64,000 bases of DNA from Cytophagales bacterium (GTDB taxonomy: Bacteria > Bacteroidota > Bacteroidia > Cytophagales > Cyclobacteriaceae). The translations under genes were made by a program, and so were the position numbers. The stretch is from assembly GCA_025359125.1 (NCBI GenBank), contig JANYHI010000007.1, positions 1 to 64,000 of the forward strand, read 5' to 3'. A model generated the notes under the pieces. That model ran no database searches. It was not told the DNA's origin and saw only the letters and a program-made list of their open reading frames with translations. Positions 17,361 to 26,720 of the stretch are shown in pieces (position 1 is the first letter of the stretch; each line of letters begins with the position of its first letter).

Positions 17361-18553
17361 AACACTTCGCCAAGATTGACAAACACGCCTTGCGAACCAC
17401 CCTGCCCAAAAGCATAGTCGATACAAACATTTGAGCGAGAATATTTATTAAACTTTAAACGGATGCCCGCACCTGCCCCTACGGCAATAGAATTAAATTG
17501 GTTAGAAGGCCAATCGGTAACAGATTGTGCATTCACAAAAGTGACACCTCCCAACAATCCATTTCTAGAAATCTTAAATCGGTATTCGGTTTCGCCATAA
17601 ATCAAGTTTTTGCTTTTGAACCTGCCTTGAATATAGCCGCGACCTGTGTTACTGGTTGCATCCCAACCAGTGGTTGGTAAATCGAGATAAGGAGCATTGC
17701 CGCCAAAGGTTATCCAATTGTAGCTCCAAAAGGCCAAAATATTTTCTGATGATTTGGGAAAGGGAACGTATTTACGATAATCCAACAGTGCCATTTGATA
17801 ATTGGTATCGCTACCCAGAAAAGTAAAATTAGGGCGGTATATAAAATTAAAATACGATCCGCCCCATGGATTGATTGAGTTGATTCTATCATCACACAAA
17901 ACATTAAATAATAAACCTGTGGAGGTGGATTTATCACTAATGCCGTAAGATTGAATTTGATTGGCTACTGGCTGGCTTGCGTTCTCTTGAATGATTCCGT
18001 AGTGATGATCCCACGCAATTCCGAAACCCGCATACCAATTTGGTATAAAAGTTTTTAAAATGCTTTGATGAATGCGAACGTAGTTGAAAGTTTGATCGGC
18101 AAACAAATCTGTTTGCGTTTGTCCACCTAGGCCATAGGTCTTTTGCGGATACCAATAGTATCGCCAATCCGAAACGAGGTTAAACTTATTGCCTTTTGTC
18201 CAGATGTTATTTTGTAATCTAAAAACAAATTGTTGTTTTTGAGTGTAGAGAATATCTAAATATACCAGAGAGATTTTCTGATTGGGCAATTCGCTGGTAA
18301 AAAAAGCTCCATTGCCAACAAAAATGGCGGCTAACCCGCTAGTAAGTGAATACCCCAGAGAAGGGGCTCCAGAAAAATAAAGACGGCCCGATTTCTTGTG
18401 AACAGTATCGTGTTGCTGAAGCCATTTGGCATGCAATATTTTTCCGGCCACATCAATTAAATCGGTATCAGTATTATTGGATTGTTTCGCTTGTTGAGAA
18501 GGAGCGTTGACAAAAATTAGTAGAAGTACGCAAAGGGTAAAATTCTTTCTCAT
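17357..18553 (-). CDS. BamA/TamA (Omp85)-like outer-membrane barrel protein
   Basis: 398 residues with a signal peptide ending in PSQQ. No POTRA domains precede the barrel. Barrel landmarks typical of the bacterial surface antigen family are [15 protein letters not shown] near 132, [16 protein letters not shown] near 225 and [20 protein letters not shown] near 360. These proteins form 16-strand pores or may anchor other surface proteins; the function here is unknown. It is convergent with pdxJ and the two genes share 4 nt, each stop codon lying inside the other gene. Confidence 0.8.
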   Translation of the reverse strand: MRKNFTLCVLLLIFVNAPSQQAKQSNNTDTDLIDVAGKILHAKWLQQHDTVHKKSGRLYFSGAPSLGYSLTSGLAAIFVGNGAFFTSELPNQKISLVYLDILYTQKQQFVFRLQNNIWTKGNKFNLVSDWRYYWYPQKTYGLGGQTQTDLFADQTFNYVRIHQSILKTFIPNWYAGFGIAWDHHYGIIQENASQPVANQIQSYGISDKSTSTGLLFNVLCDDRINSINPWGGSYFNFIYRPNFTFLGSDTNYQMALLDYRKYVPFPKSSENILAFWSYNWITFGGNAPYLDLPTTGWDATSNTGRGYIQGRFKSKNLIYGETEYRFKISRNGLLGGVTFVNAQSVTDWPSNQFNSIAVGAGAGIRLKFNKYSRSNVCIDYAFGQGGSQGVFVNLGEVF

Positions 18554-18815
18554 GGAAAAACGTATTTCCCTTTTAGATGTAACACTTTAGCAGCAGTTTA
18601 AACAAACAAAGCTAGGATTCTTTCAATATGTGATGGGTTGTCTTTTCGTTGATCGTATGATTTGCAATAGAACAGACAAAAAACATTGCAACTGTAAATC
18701 AAAAGGGTAAAGTGTAAAAACCCATACAGAATGACTGAATTATTTTTGAAGTGGAGGGAAAAATCATTCGTCCGAAAACAAGAAGGTTGCTATATTGCGT
18801 GGTCTAAAGGGTGCT
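18554..18815. other. intergenic spacer upstream of the receiver gene
   Basis: 262 nt between divergent genes. It contains A/T-rich sequence with no ORF, no stem-loop and no clear TAnnTTTG element that I can see. It presumably carries both promoters. Confidence 0.5.
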
Positions 18816-19193
18816 ATGAATATTTATCTTGTCGAAGACGATTCTATCTATGCTGAATTTATCAGAAAATCTCTCGGCCAGAATGTTGGCTATAAGATTA
18901 GCCATTTCGAAACCGCAGAAGATGCTCTTAAAGCGATCAAATCAAGCATACCAGACGCTTTAATTGTAGACTATCGATTACCCGGGATGAGTGGCATTGA
19001 ATTATATGAATCTATTAAACCTGCCATTAAAGACGATCACAAAGTAATTATGATGAGTGCATTGGACGATGGAAACTTGGTGCTTAGCTTTATTCAAAAA
19101 GGGGTGCGCGATTACGTAATTAAAGACGAAAATGTAATTGAATCCCTTACTGCCATCCTGGAAGGGAATGATGACGACTACCTTTTTAACTAA
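18816..19193 (+). CDS. single-domain response regulator (CheY-like receiver)
   Basis: 125 residues from ATG 18816; earlier in-frame starts only add residues before strand 1. The receiver is complete: acidic pair in YLVEDDS, phosphoacceptor Asp in ALIVDYRLPGMSG (near 50), Ser in MMSALDD and Lys in YVIKDE. No output domain follows, so it must act through protein contacts or pass phosphate on. It is tail to tail with a histidine kinase gene, with an 8-nt overlap, and the two could form a pair although they are on opposite strands. Confidence 0.85.
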   Translation: MNIYLVEDDSIYAEFIRKSLGQNVGYKISHFETAEDALKAIKSSIPDALIVDYRLPGMSGIELYESIKPAIKDDHKVIMMSALDDGNLVLSFIQKGVRDYVIKDENVIESLTAILEGNDDDYLFN

Positions 19194-20037
19194 GGATCGG
19201 TTTCTTCAATCGTACTTTAAAGACAGTTCCTTTACCCAACTCACTTTCGCAAAGTATTTCGCCATCCATTTTATCAAGAATGGTTTTTACAATCCACAAT
19301 CCTAGCCCGGTAGAACTTTCGCCACCTGTAGGCCGCGGAGTAAGGCGTTGCATTTTTTGATAAAGTTTGGATTGATCTTCTTTACTTAACCCAGGCCCAT
19401 TGTCTTGAATAGAAATCTCATACTCCTCATTTTTGTCTTTTAGATTTACCACAATACGATTGCCTGCTACCGAAAACTTTAGCGCATTCGAAAAAAGATT
19501 TTCAAAAATTCGAGTTAGGCATAACTTATCACTTATAATCAAAGCTTCTTCCGCTAGTTCGGCCTTTAAGGCCACTCCTTTCTTTTCGGCTAACACCTGA
19601 TAATTTTTAACGAGCCCATTGAGTAAATGAGTAAGGTTGATTTTTTCAGCAACAAGGTCTATTCCTTTTTCTTCTATTCTTTGATTGTCTAAAAGATTGC
19701 GCATCATGCCCAGCCCATCGGCTATTATTTGATGAATCTTTCCTAAATATTCTTGTTGATCGGTGGTAAGGTTTTCAGAGGAAAGGCTAAGCAGATGAAC
19801 AAGGGCAAATATTCTGTTAAAAGGCCCCTTCAAATCGTGCGAAACAATTCCAACCATTTGTTGCTTTTCTTGGAAGAGATTGGCAAGTTCCTCATTCTTT
19901 ATTTTTACCACAGCAAGTTGTTGCTCAATTTCAGATTTTTGTTGTGCAATGATTTTATTTTTCCTGCTCAGCGCGACCACCGCCCACACGCAGCAGAGGG
20001 TAAAAATTAGCAAGAGAAAAATAAGCGCACTAACCAT
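19186..20037 (-). CDS. membrane-anchored sensor histidine kinase
   Basis: 283 residues. One N-terminal transmembrane helix (1-22) is followed by a short coiled coil (about 25-62), with no periplasmic sensor domain. The HisKA helix has VSHDLKGPFNRIF with the phosphorylated His near 68. The ATPase domain has the N box LFSNALKFS, G1 box DNGPGLS and G2 box STGLGLWIVK. Kinase motifs are complete, so it should autophosphorylate. The coiled coil directly after the membrane suggests input by helix signalling or from partner proteins. Confidence 0.9.
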   Translation of the reverse strand: MVSALIFLLLIFTLCCVWAVVALSRKNKIIAQQKSEIEQQLAVVKIKNEELANLFQEKQQMVGIVSHDLKGPFNRIFALVHLLSLSSENLTTDQQEYLGKIHQIIADGLGMMRNLLDNQRIEEKGIDLVAEKINLTHLLNGLVKNYQVLAEKKGVALKAELAEEALIISDKLCLTRIFENLFSNALKFSVAGNRIVVNLKDKNEEYEISIQDNGPGLSKEDQSKLYQKMQRLTPRPTGGESSTGLGLWIVKTILDKMDGEILCESELGKGTVFKVRLKKPILS

Positions 20038-20057
20038 TTACCTTTAATAAGATGAGT

Positions 20058-20519
20058 TTAGCGAAGCTTCACTTCTTCGTTATACTTTACCGGAACTTTT
20101 ACAACCAGCCCATGCACCTTCACTCTTAAATAGCCGGTAAATTGAACTTGATATGTTTTGCCTCCAAAAAATCCGATTACAGCATCTAGTAGTCCAATTT
20201 CCTTTAAAGATAATTTTGCTTCTATGGGCACAGTAAATTCTGAATTACGCGGAACGGCTAAATCCATAATTTGATCTACTTGCGCAGCTAATTTACCGTC
20301 TACTAACACCTCTACTTTAATTTCTTTCAGTCTAGTTTGTATTTTGTTTGGGTTGAAGAAAACAGCCTCACCTCTCAATACAGGAACACCTCCATTTCCA
20401 TCTACCACCAAATTATTTACCGATTTAAAAACAACTTGCTCTCTGGGTAAGCAACTAGTCACAGCTAATAACAAGAACACCATTGCAGACTGCACCAGAA
20501 TTTTATTAGTTACCTTCAT
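20058..20519 (-). CDS. LEA type 2 family lipoprotein
   Basis: 153 residues from ATG 20519; a TTG 9 nt upstream is less likely because a -7 element covers it. The signal peptide ends in the lipobox VTSC. The mature part has the immunoglobulin-like LEA-2/WHy pattern: VPVLRGEAVFFNPNKIQTRL, IKVEVLVDGKLAAQVDQIMD and RNSEFTVPIEAKLSL. It is probably tethered to the periplasmic face of a membrane. Function unknown. It sits 20 nt upstream of the histidine kinase on the same strand. Confidence 0.82.
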   Translation of the reverse strand: MKVTNKILVQSAMVFLLLAVTSCLPREQVVFKSVNNLVVDGNGGVPVLRGEAVFFNPNKIQTRLKEIKVEVLVDGKLAAQVDQIMDLAVPRNSEFTVPIEAKLSLKEIGLLDAVIGFFGGKTYQVQFTGYLRVKVHGLVVKVPVKYNEEVKLR

Positions 20520-20525
20520 ATTACT

Positions 20526-20533
20526 CAAAGTTA
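20526..20533 (-). promoter_or_regulatory. TAnnTTTG -7 element before the LEA-type lipoprotein
   Basis: TAACTTTG on the minus strand, 6 nt before the ATG at 20519. No well-placed -33 TTTG. It supports the 20519 start, since the upstream TTG would overlap the element. Confidence 0.38.
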
Positions 20534-20556
20534 AAGCATGCTGCTAAATTTACACG

Positions 20557-21171
20557 GTGAATAGTCAACTAAGTTCTCAACTCAATCAATTAGCAGATAG
20601 CATAGCCGAAGATGGCTTTGCCGTGATAGATGATTTCTTAACTGAACTAGAGGTAGAGAACATTCTTTCATCGGACGGCTTTCAGAATGGATTGTTACAA
20701 TTTAAAAAAGCGGGCATCGGCAAAAGTCAAGAGAAGCAAATTAACGAAAGTATTCGAGGAGATTATATTCAATGGATAAATCCGGCCACAGCCGCACCTC
20801 CTATTGTTGATTACATTAACAAATTGCATCAGATGAGAATTTCCGTCAACCAAAATCTATTTTTGAGTTTAAAAGATTGCGAATTGCATCAAACCATTTA
20901 CCCAATCGGAAGTTTTTATAAGCGGCACCTCGACCAATTTAAAAAAGATGATCATCGAAAACTTTCTGTGATCACCTATCTCAATAAAAATTGGAAAGAG
21001 GAGGAAGGTGGCCAGCTGCGCATTTATTTAAAAGAAGGGAGCAAAGATATTTTCCCGTTGACCGGAAGAATGGTTTGCTTTCGCAGCGATTTGTTAGAGC
21101 ATGAAGTGAGGCCGGCCACACGTGAAAGGTTAAGCCTTACGGGATGGTTTTTAGATGTAGAGATACCTTAA
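20557..21171 (+). CDS. 2-oxoglutarate/Fe(II)-dependent oxygenase
   Basis: 204 residues with a GTG start. The double-stranded beta-helix carries HLD (the HxD iron ligands, in YKRHLDQFKK near 128), LLEHEVRPA with the distal His, and the 2OG-binding Arg in RERLSLTGWF. VITYLNKNWKEEEGGQLRIY is the typical prolyl 4-hydroxylase/Ofd1-like strand order. It probably hydroxylates a protein or small molecule in the cytoplasm; the substrate is unknown. It is divergent from the lipoprotein gene with only 37 nt between them. Confidence 0.87.
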   Translation: MNSQLSSQLNQLADSIAEDGFAVIDDFLTELEVENILSSDGFQNGLLQFKKAGIGKSQEKQINESIRGDYIQWINPATAAPPIVDYINKLHQMRISVNQNLFLSLKDCELHQTIYPIGSFYKRHLDQFKKDDHRKLSVITYLNKNWKEEEGGQLRIYLKEGSKDIFPLTGRMVCFRSDLLEHEVRPATRERLSLTGWFLDVEIP

Positions 21172-21245
21172 ACCGCACATAGATTTTGTAGACTATACTT
21201 TCCTATCATAATTTTTATTTTATTTAAAGATTAAAATTTACTTAC

Positions 21246-22631
21246 ATGAACTTTCGCATAGAAAAAGACACCATGGGCGAGGTGCAAGTGCCTGCCGACA
21301 AATATTGGGGCGCGCAAACAGAACGCTCGCGCAACAATTTTAAAATCGGGCCTGAGGCCAGCATGCCAAAAGAAATCATTTATGCTTTTGGGTATCTGAA
21401 AAAAGCAGCAGCCATGGCCAATCACGAATTGGGCGTTTTAGCTGCTGATAAAAAAGACATGATTGCGAAAGTATGCGATGAAATTATTGCCGGAAAATTA
21501 GATGATCAATTTCCGCTAGTGATCTGGCAAACCGGATCGGGCACGCAAAGTAATATGAACGCGAATGAAGTAATTGCTTATCGCGCCCATGTGTTAAGTG
21601 GAGGAAAATTGACCGATGAAAAGAAAGTACTCCACCCCAATGATGATGTAAATAAATCACAATCCAGTAACGACACGTATCCAACGGCCATGCATATTGC
21701 TGCCTACAAGCAAGTGATGGAAATCACCTTGCCGGGATTGCAAAAACTGCGCAATACGCTTCATAAAAAAGCAACCGATTTTAAATCTATTGTAAAAACC
21801 GGTCGCACTCACTTTATGGATGCTACGCCACTTACACTTGGCCAAGAATTTAGCGGTTATGTTCAACAAATAGATAATGGCATTCGCACCATAAAAAATT
21901 CTTTAGAGGCAATTAAAGAATTGGCATTAGGTGGAACAGCCGTTGGCACGGGATTGAACACACCGAAAGGATATGATGTGTTAGTCGCAAAAAAGATTGC
22001 CGAGTTAACCGGACTTCCTTTTGTTACCGCCCCCAATAAATTTGAAGCATTGGCCGCACACGATGCCATGGTAGAATTATCTGGCGCGTTGAAACGCGTA
22101 GCGGTTTCGTTAATGAAAATCGCCAACGACATTCGTATGCTCAGCTCCGGTCCGCGCAGTGGTATTGGCGAATTGGTAATTCCTGATAATGAACCAGGCT
22201 CTTCTATTATGCCCGGCAAAGTAAACCCCACACAACCCGAAGCGATGACCATGGTATGCGCACAAGTAATGGGAAACGATGTGGCCGTTTCTATAGGTGG
22301 CTCGATGGGGCACTTTGAATTGAATGTCTTCAAGCCGGTAATCGCTTATAATGTTTTGCAGAGCGCTCGATTGATAGGGGATGCATGTGTTTCATTTAAC
22401 GATAAATGTGCGATTGGCATCGAACCCAATTTGCCCATCATTAAACAGCACATGGAAAACTCGTTGATGCTGGTGACTTCTTTAAATACGCATATTGGCT
22501 ATGAGAATGCTGCAAAAATTGCCAAGAAGGCACACAAAGAAAATAAGACATTGCGCGAAGCAGCAGTTGAATTAGGCTTAGTCACCTCCGCTCAGTTTGA
22601 TGAGTGGGTGCGGCCAGAGAAAATGGTGTAG
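21246..22631 (+). CDS. fumC: class II fumarate hydratase
   Basis: 461 residues, full length. It interconverts fumarate and malate in the TCA cycle and needs no iron-sulfur cluster. Landmarks: [13 protein letters not shown] (97-109), [11 protein letters not shown] (140-150), [10 protein letters not shown] with catalytic His189, and the superfamily signature [11 protein letters not shown] (318-328). It forms a homotetramer in the cytoplasm. It is followed 31 nt later by an MFS transporter gene, but there is no reason to link their functions. Confidence 0.97.
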   Translation: MNFRIEKDTMGEVQVPADKYWGAQTERSRNNFKIGPEASMPKEIIYAFGYLKKAAAMANHELGVLAADKKDMIAKVCDEIIAGKLDDQFPLVIWQTGSGTQSNMNANEVIAYRAHVLSGGKLTDEKKVLHPNDDVNKSQSSNDTYPTAMHIAAYKQVMEITLPGLQKLRNTLHKKATDFKSIVKTGRTHFMDATPLTLGQEFSGYVQQIDNGIRTIKNSLEAIKELALGGTAVGTGLNTPKGYDVLVAKKIAELTGLPFVTAPNKFEALAAHDAMVELSGALKRVAVSLMKIANDIRMLSSGPRSGIGELVIPDNEPGSSIMPGKVNPTQPEAMTMVCAQVMGNDVAVSIGGSMGHFELNVFKPVIAYNVLQSARLIGDACVSFNDKCAIGIEPNLPIIKQHMENSLMLVTSLNTHIGYENAAKIAKKAHKENKTLREAAVELGLVTSAQFDEWVRPEKMV

Positions 22632-22662
22632 CGCTAATTGAAAATATAAACCTAACCAATTA

Positions 22663-23859
22663 ATGAAACCAATTACTACTGTAAAACTTTCTCTCATGAT
22701 GTTCCTCGAATTTTTTATTTGGGGATCGTGGTTTGTAACCATGGGTACTTATTTAAGCAAGACGCTCAACGCTTCGGATATTGAAAACGGTGCGGCTTAT
22801 GGAACGCAATCCTTAGGCGCTATTATCGCACCTTTTATAATCGGATTAATTGCCGATCGTTTTTTTGCTGCTCAACGAATATTGGCGGTGCTCCATTTGG
22901 TAGGCGCAGGTTTGCTGTACATGCTTTCGCAGCAGACAGATTTCTCTAGCTTCTATCCGCTTATCCTTGGATACATGATCGCTTACATGCCCACTCTTGC
23001 GTTGGTCAATTCAGTTGCCTTTCGTCAGCTCAACAATCCCGAAAAAGAATTTGCACGTCTACGTGTGTGGGGTACCATCGGTTGGATTGTTGCAGGCCTT
23101 ACCATTGGTTGGATGGCATGGGAGAGTCAAAATTTATTGGCGAACACGTTCTTGTTGGCCTCTGGTGCTTCAGCCATTTTAGGAGTACTGAGTTTCTTTT
23201 TGCCACACACACCTCCGGGTGCGGCAGGCAAATCTATTTCGTTTGGTGATATTATTGGGTTAGATGCATTGAAGTTATTGAAGGATCGAAGCTTCTTGGT
23301 TTTCTTCATCTCCTCCGTATTGATCTGCATTCCACTTGCTTTCTATTATCAAGAAGCCAATAAATTTTTCAATGAAATAAATATGTCGGGTGCGGCCGCA
23401 AAAATGTCGCTGGGGCAAGTTTCAGAAACACTGTTTATGATTTTGATTCCGTTCTTCTTTCGCAAGTTTGGCATCAAGACTATGTTGTTAATTGGTATGG
23501 GTGCGTGGGTAGCTCGTTATTTGCTTTTTAGTTTTGGCGATGCCGGTTCGTTGTCGTCTTTCTTGTATTTAGGAATTGTGTTGCATGGCATCTGTTATGA
23601 TTTCTTTTTTGTAAGCGGGCAAATTTATACCGAGCAACGTGCCGGAGAAACGGCAAAATCGGCCGCACAAGGCTTAATTACATTGGCAACGTATGGGGTA
23701 GGCATGTTAGTTGGCTTTTGGTTGGCTGGCCAAATTACCGAATCATATCGAATTGAAGGTGGCCACAACTGGCAACAGATTTGGATCATACCAGCAGCTA
23801 TTGCAGCAGGGGTCATGCTTTTATTCGGAATCTTCTTCCGTGGAAAAGTTAAAAGTTAA
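22663..23859 (+). CDS. MFS transporter, nucleoside:H+ symporter (NupG) type
   Basis: 398 residues with 12 predicted membrane helices. The start KLSLMMFLEFFIWGSWFVTMGTYL and the central LNNPEKEFARLRVWGTIGWI match the nucleoside permease group of Bacteroidota. These carriers move nucleosides or similar sugars with protons across the inner membrane. The next gene encodes a Gfo/Idh/MocA oxidoreductase; in this phylum such pairs usually belong to sugar or inositol catabolism, so the real substrate may be a sugar. Confidence 0.87.
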   Translation: MKPITTVKLSLMMFLEFFIWGSWFVTMGTYLSKTLNASDIENGAAYGTQSLGAIIAPFIIGLIADRFFAAQRILAVLHLVGAGLLYMLSQQTDFSSFYPLILGYMIAYMPTLALVNSVAFRQLNNPEKEFARLRVWGTIGWIVAGLTIGWMAWESQNLLANTFLLASGASAILGVLSFFLPHTPPGAAGKSISFGDIIGLDALKLLKDRSFLVFFISSVLICIPLAFYYQEANKFFNEINMSGAAAKMSLGQVSETLFMILIPFFFRKFGIKTMLLIGMGAWVARYLLFSFGDAGSLSSFLYLGIVLHGICYDFFFVSGQIYTEQRAGETAKSAAQGLITLATYGVGMLVGFWLAGQITESYRIEGGHNWQQIWIIPAAIAAGVMLLFGIFFRGKVKS

Positions 23860-23891
23860 TCGTCATCCGTCATTAGTTCGCTAATAACTTT

Positions 23892-23908
23892 TAACAAATA
23901 ACTGATAA
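23892..23908 (+). repeat. 17-nt dispersed repeat copy A
   Basis: TAACAAATAACTGATAA, found identically at 56465-56481. It lies in a spacer made of related TAAT/AACT motifs (about 23866-23912) between the MFS and Gfo/Idh genes. Confidence 0.6.
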
Positions 23909-23917
23909 CTAAAGATT

Positions 23918-25111
23918 ATGAAAATAGCAATGCTAGGCTCTGGATTCATCGGCAGGTTTTATGCCGATTCTATTCAAGGCTATCGCAGCAAAGACAAAAT
24001 TGTAGCCATCTATTCCCGTAAGGAAGAAAGCGCAAAAAAATTTGCGATTGATTATCATGTTCCATTTTCTACAATTGTTTTAGAAGAAGCCATTGCTCGG
24101 CCAGAAGTGGACGTGGTTTGTATTTCGCTTCCCAATTTTTTGCACGAAGAAGCGGTGATGCTTTGCTGCAAACATAAAAAGGCGGTGATGACGACTAAGC
24201 CGCTGGGCAGAAATTCTGCGGAAGCAAAACGAATGTTAGAAGCGGTTGAGACAGCAGGAATCTTTAATGGCTACCTCGAAGATTTAGTTTACACGCCTAA
24301 ATTTATAAAAGCACAACAGAGTGTAAAGAGTGGTGCGCTTGGCAGAATTCTCTGGGCAAAATCGCGCGAGACGCACCCCGGCCCACATAGCGATTGGTTT
24401 TGGGATATAGAACAAGCGGGTGGTGGTTGTATTTTAGATTTGGGTTGCCATTGTGTGGAAATAGGAAGAAGTTATATAGGCAAAGACATTAAGCCTATAG
24501 AGGTAATGTGTTGGGCTGATACACAAGTGAAGCCTATTGATGCCGAAGATCACGCGATTGGATTGGTGAAATACGAGAACGGTGCCATCGGCCAGTTTGA
24601 AGTGAGCTGGACGTTTCGCGGAGGACTTGACTTACGTGATGAAGTGATGGGCACCGAAGGCACTATTTGGGTGAACAGTTTTTTGCGCACCGGTTTTGAA
24701 ATGTTTACCACGGGCAAAAGTGCCGACTACGTGGCCGAAAAAGCTGAGAGCAATTCGGGTTGGTTATTTCCCGTAGGAGATGAATTGAACGAACTCGGCT
24801 ACAACCACATGTTTATGGATATGTTTGATGCATTGGAGAAAAACACCCAGCCTAGAGAAACTTTTTACGATGGATATGTGGTAAATTCTATTTTAGATGC
24901 AGCATATAAATCGGTAAAAACCAAACAATGGGAGCCTGTACAATTAGATATTTGGAGAGGCCGAGTAGGCGTTTCAAAAGATGCTCACCTGCCATCTTAT
25001 GACGATGATCATTACCTCGTAAAAGAAGAAGTGACACACTATGGAGCAAGCAAGTTGATATTGAAAAATAAAGCAAGCGGAAGGATTGTCGAGCGGGTAG
25101 TCGATAAGTAG
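23918..25111 (+). CDS. Gfo/Idh/MocA family oxidoreductase
   Basis: 397 residues. Rossmann start MKIAMLGSGFIGRFYADS with GxGxxG (7-12), then TTKPLGRN in place of the usual EKP motif (Lys of the catalytic triad kept), and ILDLGCHCVEIGR where the catalytic Asp/His lie. The C-terminal half is the alpha/beta substrate domain, with a tail beyond residue 340 that is longer than in the smallest members. It oxidises a sugar or sugar-like ring with NAD(P). There is no Tat signal, so it is cytoplasmic. Substrate unknown; it probably works with the preceding transporter. Confidence 0.87.
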   Translation: MKIAMLGSGFIGRFYADSIQGYRSKDKIVAIYSRKEESAKKFAIDYHVPFSTIVLEEAIARPEVDVVCISLPNFLHEEAVMLCCKHKKAVMTTKPLGRNSAEAKRMLEAVETAGIFNGYLEDLVYTPKFIKAQQSVKSGALGRILWAKSRETHPGPHSDWFWDIEQAGGGCILDLGCHCVEIGRSYIGKDIKPIEVMCWADTQVKPIDAEDHAIGLVKYENGAIGQFEVSWTFRGGLDLRDEVMGTEGTIWVNSFLRTGFEMFTTGKSADYVAEKAESNSGWLFPVGDELNELGYNHMFMDMFDALEKNTQPRETFYDGYVVNSILDAAYKSVKTKQWEPVQLDIWRGRVGVSKDAHLPSYDDDHYLVKEEVTHYGASKLILKNKASGRIVERVVDK

Positions 25112-25165
25112 CCATTAATTCTCGAAAAAATTCTTACTTTTATCTTTTAAACAAAACTACTAAAT

Positions 25166-25795
25166 ATGAAAACTAGAGTATTATTCCTCTGCCTGGCGCT
25201 GATTTTTTCCGGCATCCAAGTTTTCGCTCAACTCTCTAAAAAAGAGAAGAAAGAATGGAAAAAGAAAGCCAAAGAGTTTGCCAAGAATCCAGCCAATTTG
25301 AAAACCCTTGTCGAAACAAAACAAGTGGTTGAAAATGATAACTCTGCCATGAAAGGGCAGATCAGTACACTTAATAACGAAGTGAGTGATAAAACTTCGA
25401 AGATTGCCGAGCTAGAAGATCAAATTTCAAAGATGAGAAGCGAGCTTACTTCTACTAAAGCAGAGCTTGCTCAGTTGAGAGAGGCACCTCCAATTAATCC
25501 AATGGATTTTTCTAAAGGCGTGGTGTTTAAAGTTCAGATTGGTGCCTTCAAAAATAAAGACCTTGCTAAGTATTTTGATAACAACCCCAACTTTGGTGGC
25601 GAAGCTACCGATAAGGGCGAGCAGAAATTTACCATTGGCGTTTTCCGCGATTATTGGGAGGCAGACAAATTTAAAAAATACATGCGCGATATGGGCGTTA
25701 AAGATGCTTGGATAGTTCCGTTTAAAGACGGCCAGCGGGTAGAAATCAAAGATGTATTAGAAGGCGTAGTAGCTGATAAAGGAGAGAAAAAATAA
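25166..25795 (+). CDS. exported coiled-coil protein with SPOR-like C-terminal domain
   Basis: 209 residues: signal peptide (VFAQ), a Lys/Glu-rich region (25-50), a coiled coil with regular heptads (about 55-105, EVSDKTSKIAELEDQISKM), then a domain beginning VVFKVQIGAFKNKDLAKYF. That segment and KFTIGVFRDYWEADKFKKYM match the beta-alpha-beta pattern of SPOR domains, which bind denuded peptidoglycan glycans. A role at the cell wall or division site is a fair guess. A terminator follows directly. Confidence 0.75.
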   Translation: MKTRVLFLCLALIFSGIQVFAQLSKKEKKEWKKKAKEFAKNPANLKTLVETKQVVENDNSAMKGQISTLNNEVSDKTSKIAELEDQISKMRSELTSTKAELAQLREAPPINPMDFSKGVVFKVQIGAFKNKDLAKYFDNNPNFGGEATDKGEQKFTIGVFRDYWEADKFKKYMRDMGVKDAWIVPFKDGQRVEIKDVLEGVVADKGEKK

Positions 25796-25817
25796 CTCTT
25801 TGGTTAAAAAATTAAAG

Positions 25818-25839
25818 AAGGGCAGCTTTGGCTGCCTTT
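25818..25839 (+). terminator. intrinsic terminator after the SPOR-like gene
   Basis: GGCAGC (25821-25826), loop TTTG, GCTGCC (25831-25836), extended by two A-T pairs and one G-T pair, then CGTTTTTA as the T tract. Confidence 0.75.
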
Positions 25840-25887
25840 CGTTTTTATAAGATCTTATGAAAGGCATTTGATCATTACTTTTACAAG

Positions 25888-26700
25888 ATGAATCGAATTG
25901 TTGGAAGCATTTTATTTATAATTTTTGTTCAAAGCATTTCTTTTGCGCAAATCAGATATGAAAGGCTTGAGGTTAAAGCAAAACAATCCTTCACCATTAC
26001 AGGATCAGATATTTTGGTAGTAGATACTTTAATCATGCGAGACTCTGCGCGCATCATTTTAAATCCTGCCATTAGAGAAAACATTATCAACGCTAAAGTT
26101 GCAATCATCGGCAAAGGATGTGTAATATTTGGTAGAGGCGCAGCAGGCGAACAGGGAAAAGTTGGTATGGTTGGAATTAGAGAAGGTGCACCCTGTAGAA
26201 ATGGAGGCGATGGAAGCGATGGCCTAAACGGTAATGTAGGTAAAGATGGATTGAACCTTTCACTGTACTTAGGCACGCTAAAGATAAAAGGATCACTCAT
26301 TGTAGATTTAAACGGTGGCGATGGTGGCGATGGTGGGAGAGGAGGGCGCGGTGGTGATGGAGGATCGGGCACCAGAGTTTGTCGTGGAGGCAACGGGGGC
26401 AACGGAGGCAACGGGGGCAACGGAAGTAATGGTGGGAGCGGGGGAAATGCAACAATTATTTGTAAAGCGTGTAGCGATCTTCACTTGTTAAACGGCCATC
26501 AGTTATTATTAAAAACATATGGTGGATTTGCCGGAACCGGAGGAGAAGGAGGTAATGGTGGACAACCAGGATTGGGGCCTACACAAGATGGAAGAAATGG
26601 AAAGAGAGGCATAGCAGGATCAAATGGAGTAGTTGGTAAAACCGGAATAATTTCTTTTGAAGCACCAGCTGTTAAAGTAGAATTGGATAATAATAAGTAA
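25888..26700 (+). CDS. secreted glycine-rich (collagen-like / PGRS-like) protein
   Basis: 270 residues. Signal peptide (SFAQ), then a beta-rich segment (22-85) that resembles the edge of a beta-helix. From about residue 88 the sequence is dominated by Gly with Asn and Asp: runs such as GGDGGDGGRGGRGGDGG and GGNGGNGGNGGNGSNGGSGG. Two Cys (GAPCRNGG, TRVCRGG) and CKACSD interrupt them. Gly-Asn triplets of this type can form polyglycine-II or beta-solenoid structures on the cell surface. The Gly-rich DNA is locally G+C-rich against the genome, from repeat expansion. Function unknown; surface adhesion is a guess. Confidence 0.72.
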   Translation: MNRIVGSILFIIFVQSISFAQIRYERLEVKAKQSFTITGSDILVVDTLIMRDSARIILNPAIRENIINAKVAIIGKGCVIFGRGAAGEQGKVGMVGIREGAPCRNGGDGSDGLNGNVGKDGLNLSLYLGTLKIKGSLIVDLNGGDGGDGGRGGRGGDGGSGTRVCRGGNGGNGGNGGNGSNGGSGGNATIICKACSDLHLLNGHQLLLKTYGGFAGTGGEGGNGGQPGLGPTQDGRNGKRGIAGSNGVVGKTGIISFEAPAVKVELDNNK

Positions 26701-26720
26701 TAAACTATAAAATATTGTGA

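Noticed and set aside
21863-22333. 156-residue minus-strand ORF inside fumC
   Set aside because: Antisense to a highly conserved enzyme core; no motifs of its own.
25929-26420. 163-residue proline-rich minus-strand ORF over the glycine-rich gene
   Set aside because: It is the antisense image of Gly-rich codons (CC-rich repeats), has no signal peptide or domain, and overlaps a gene with a signal peptide and clear protein-level repeats.
26390-26450. Short direct repeats that could look like a CRISPR array
   Set aside because: They are codon repeats of GGN/GNG in a protein-coding frame with no spacers of constant length; no cas genes are in the window.
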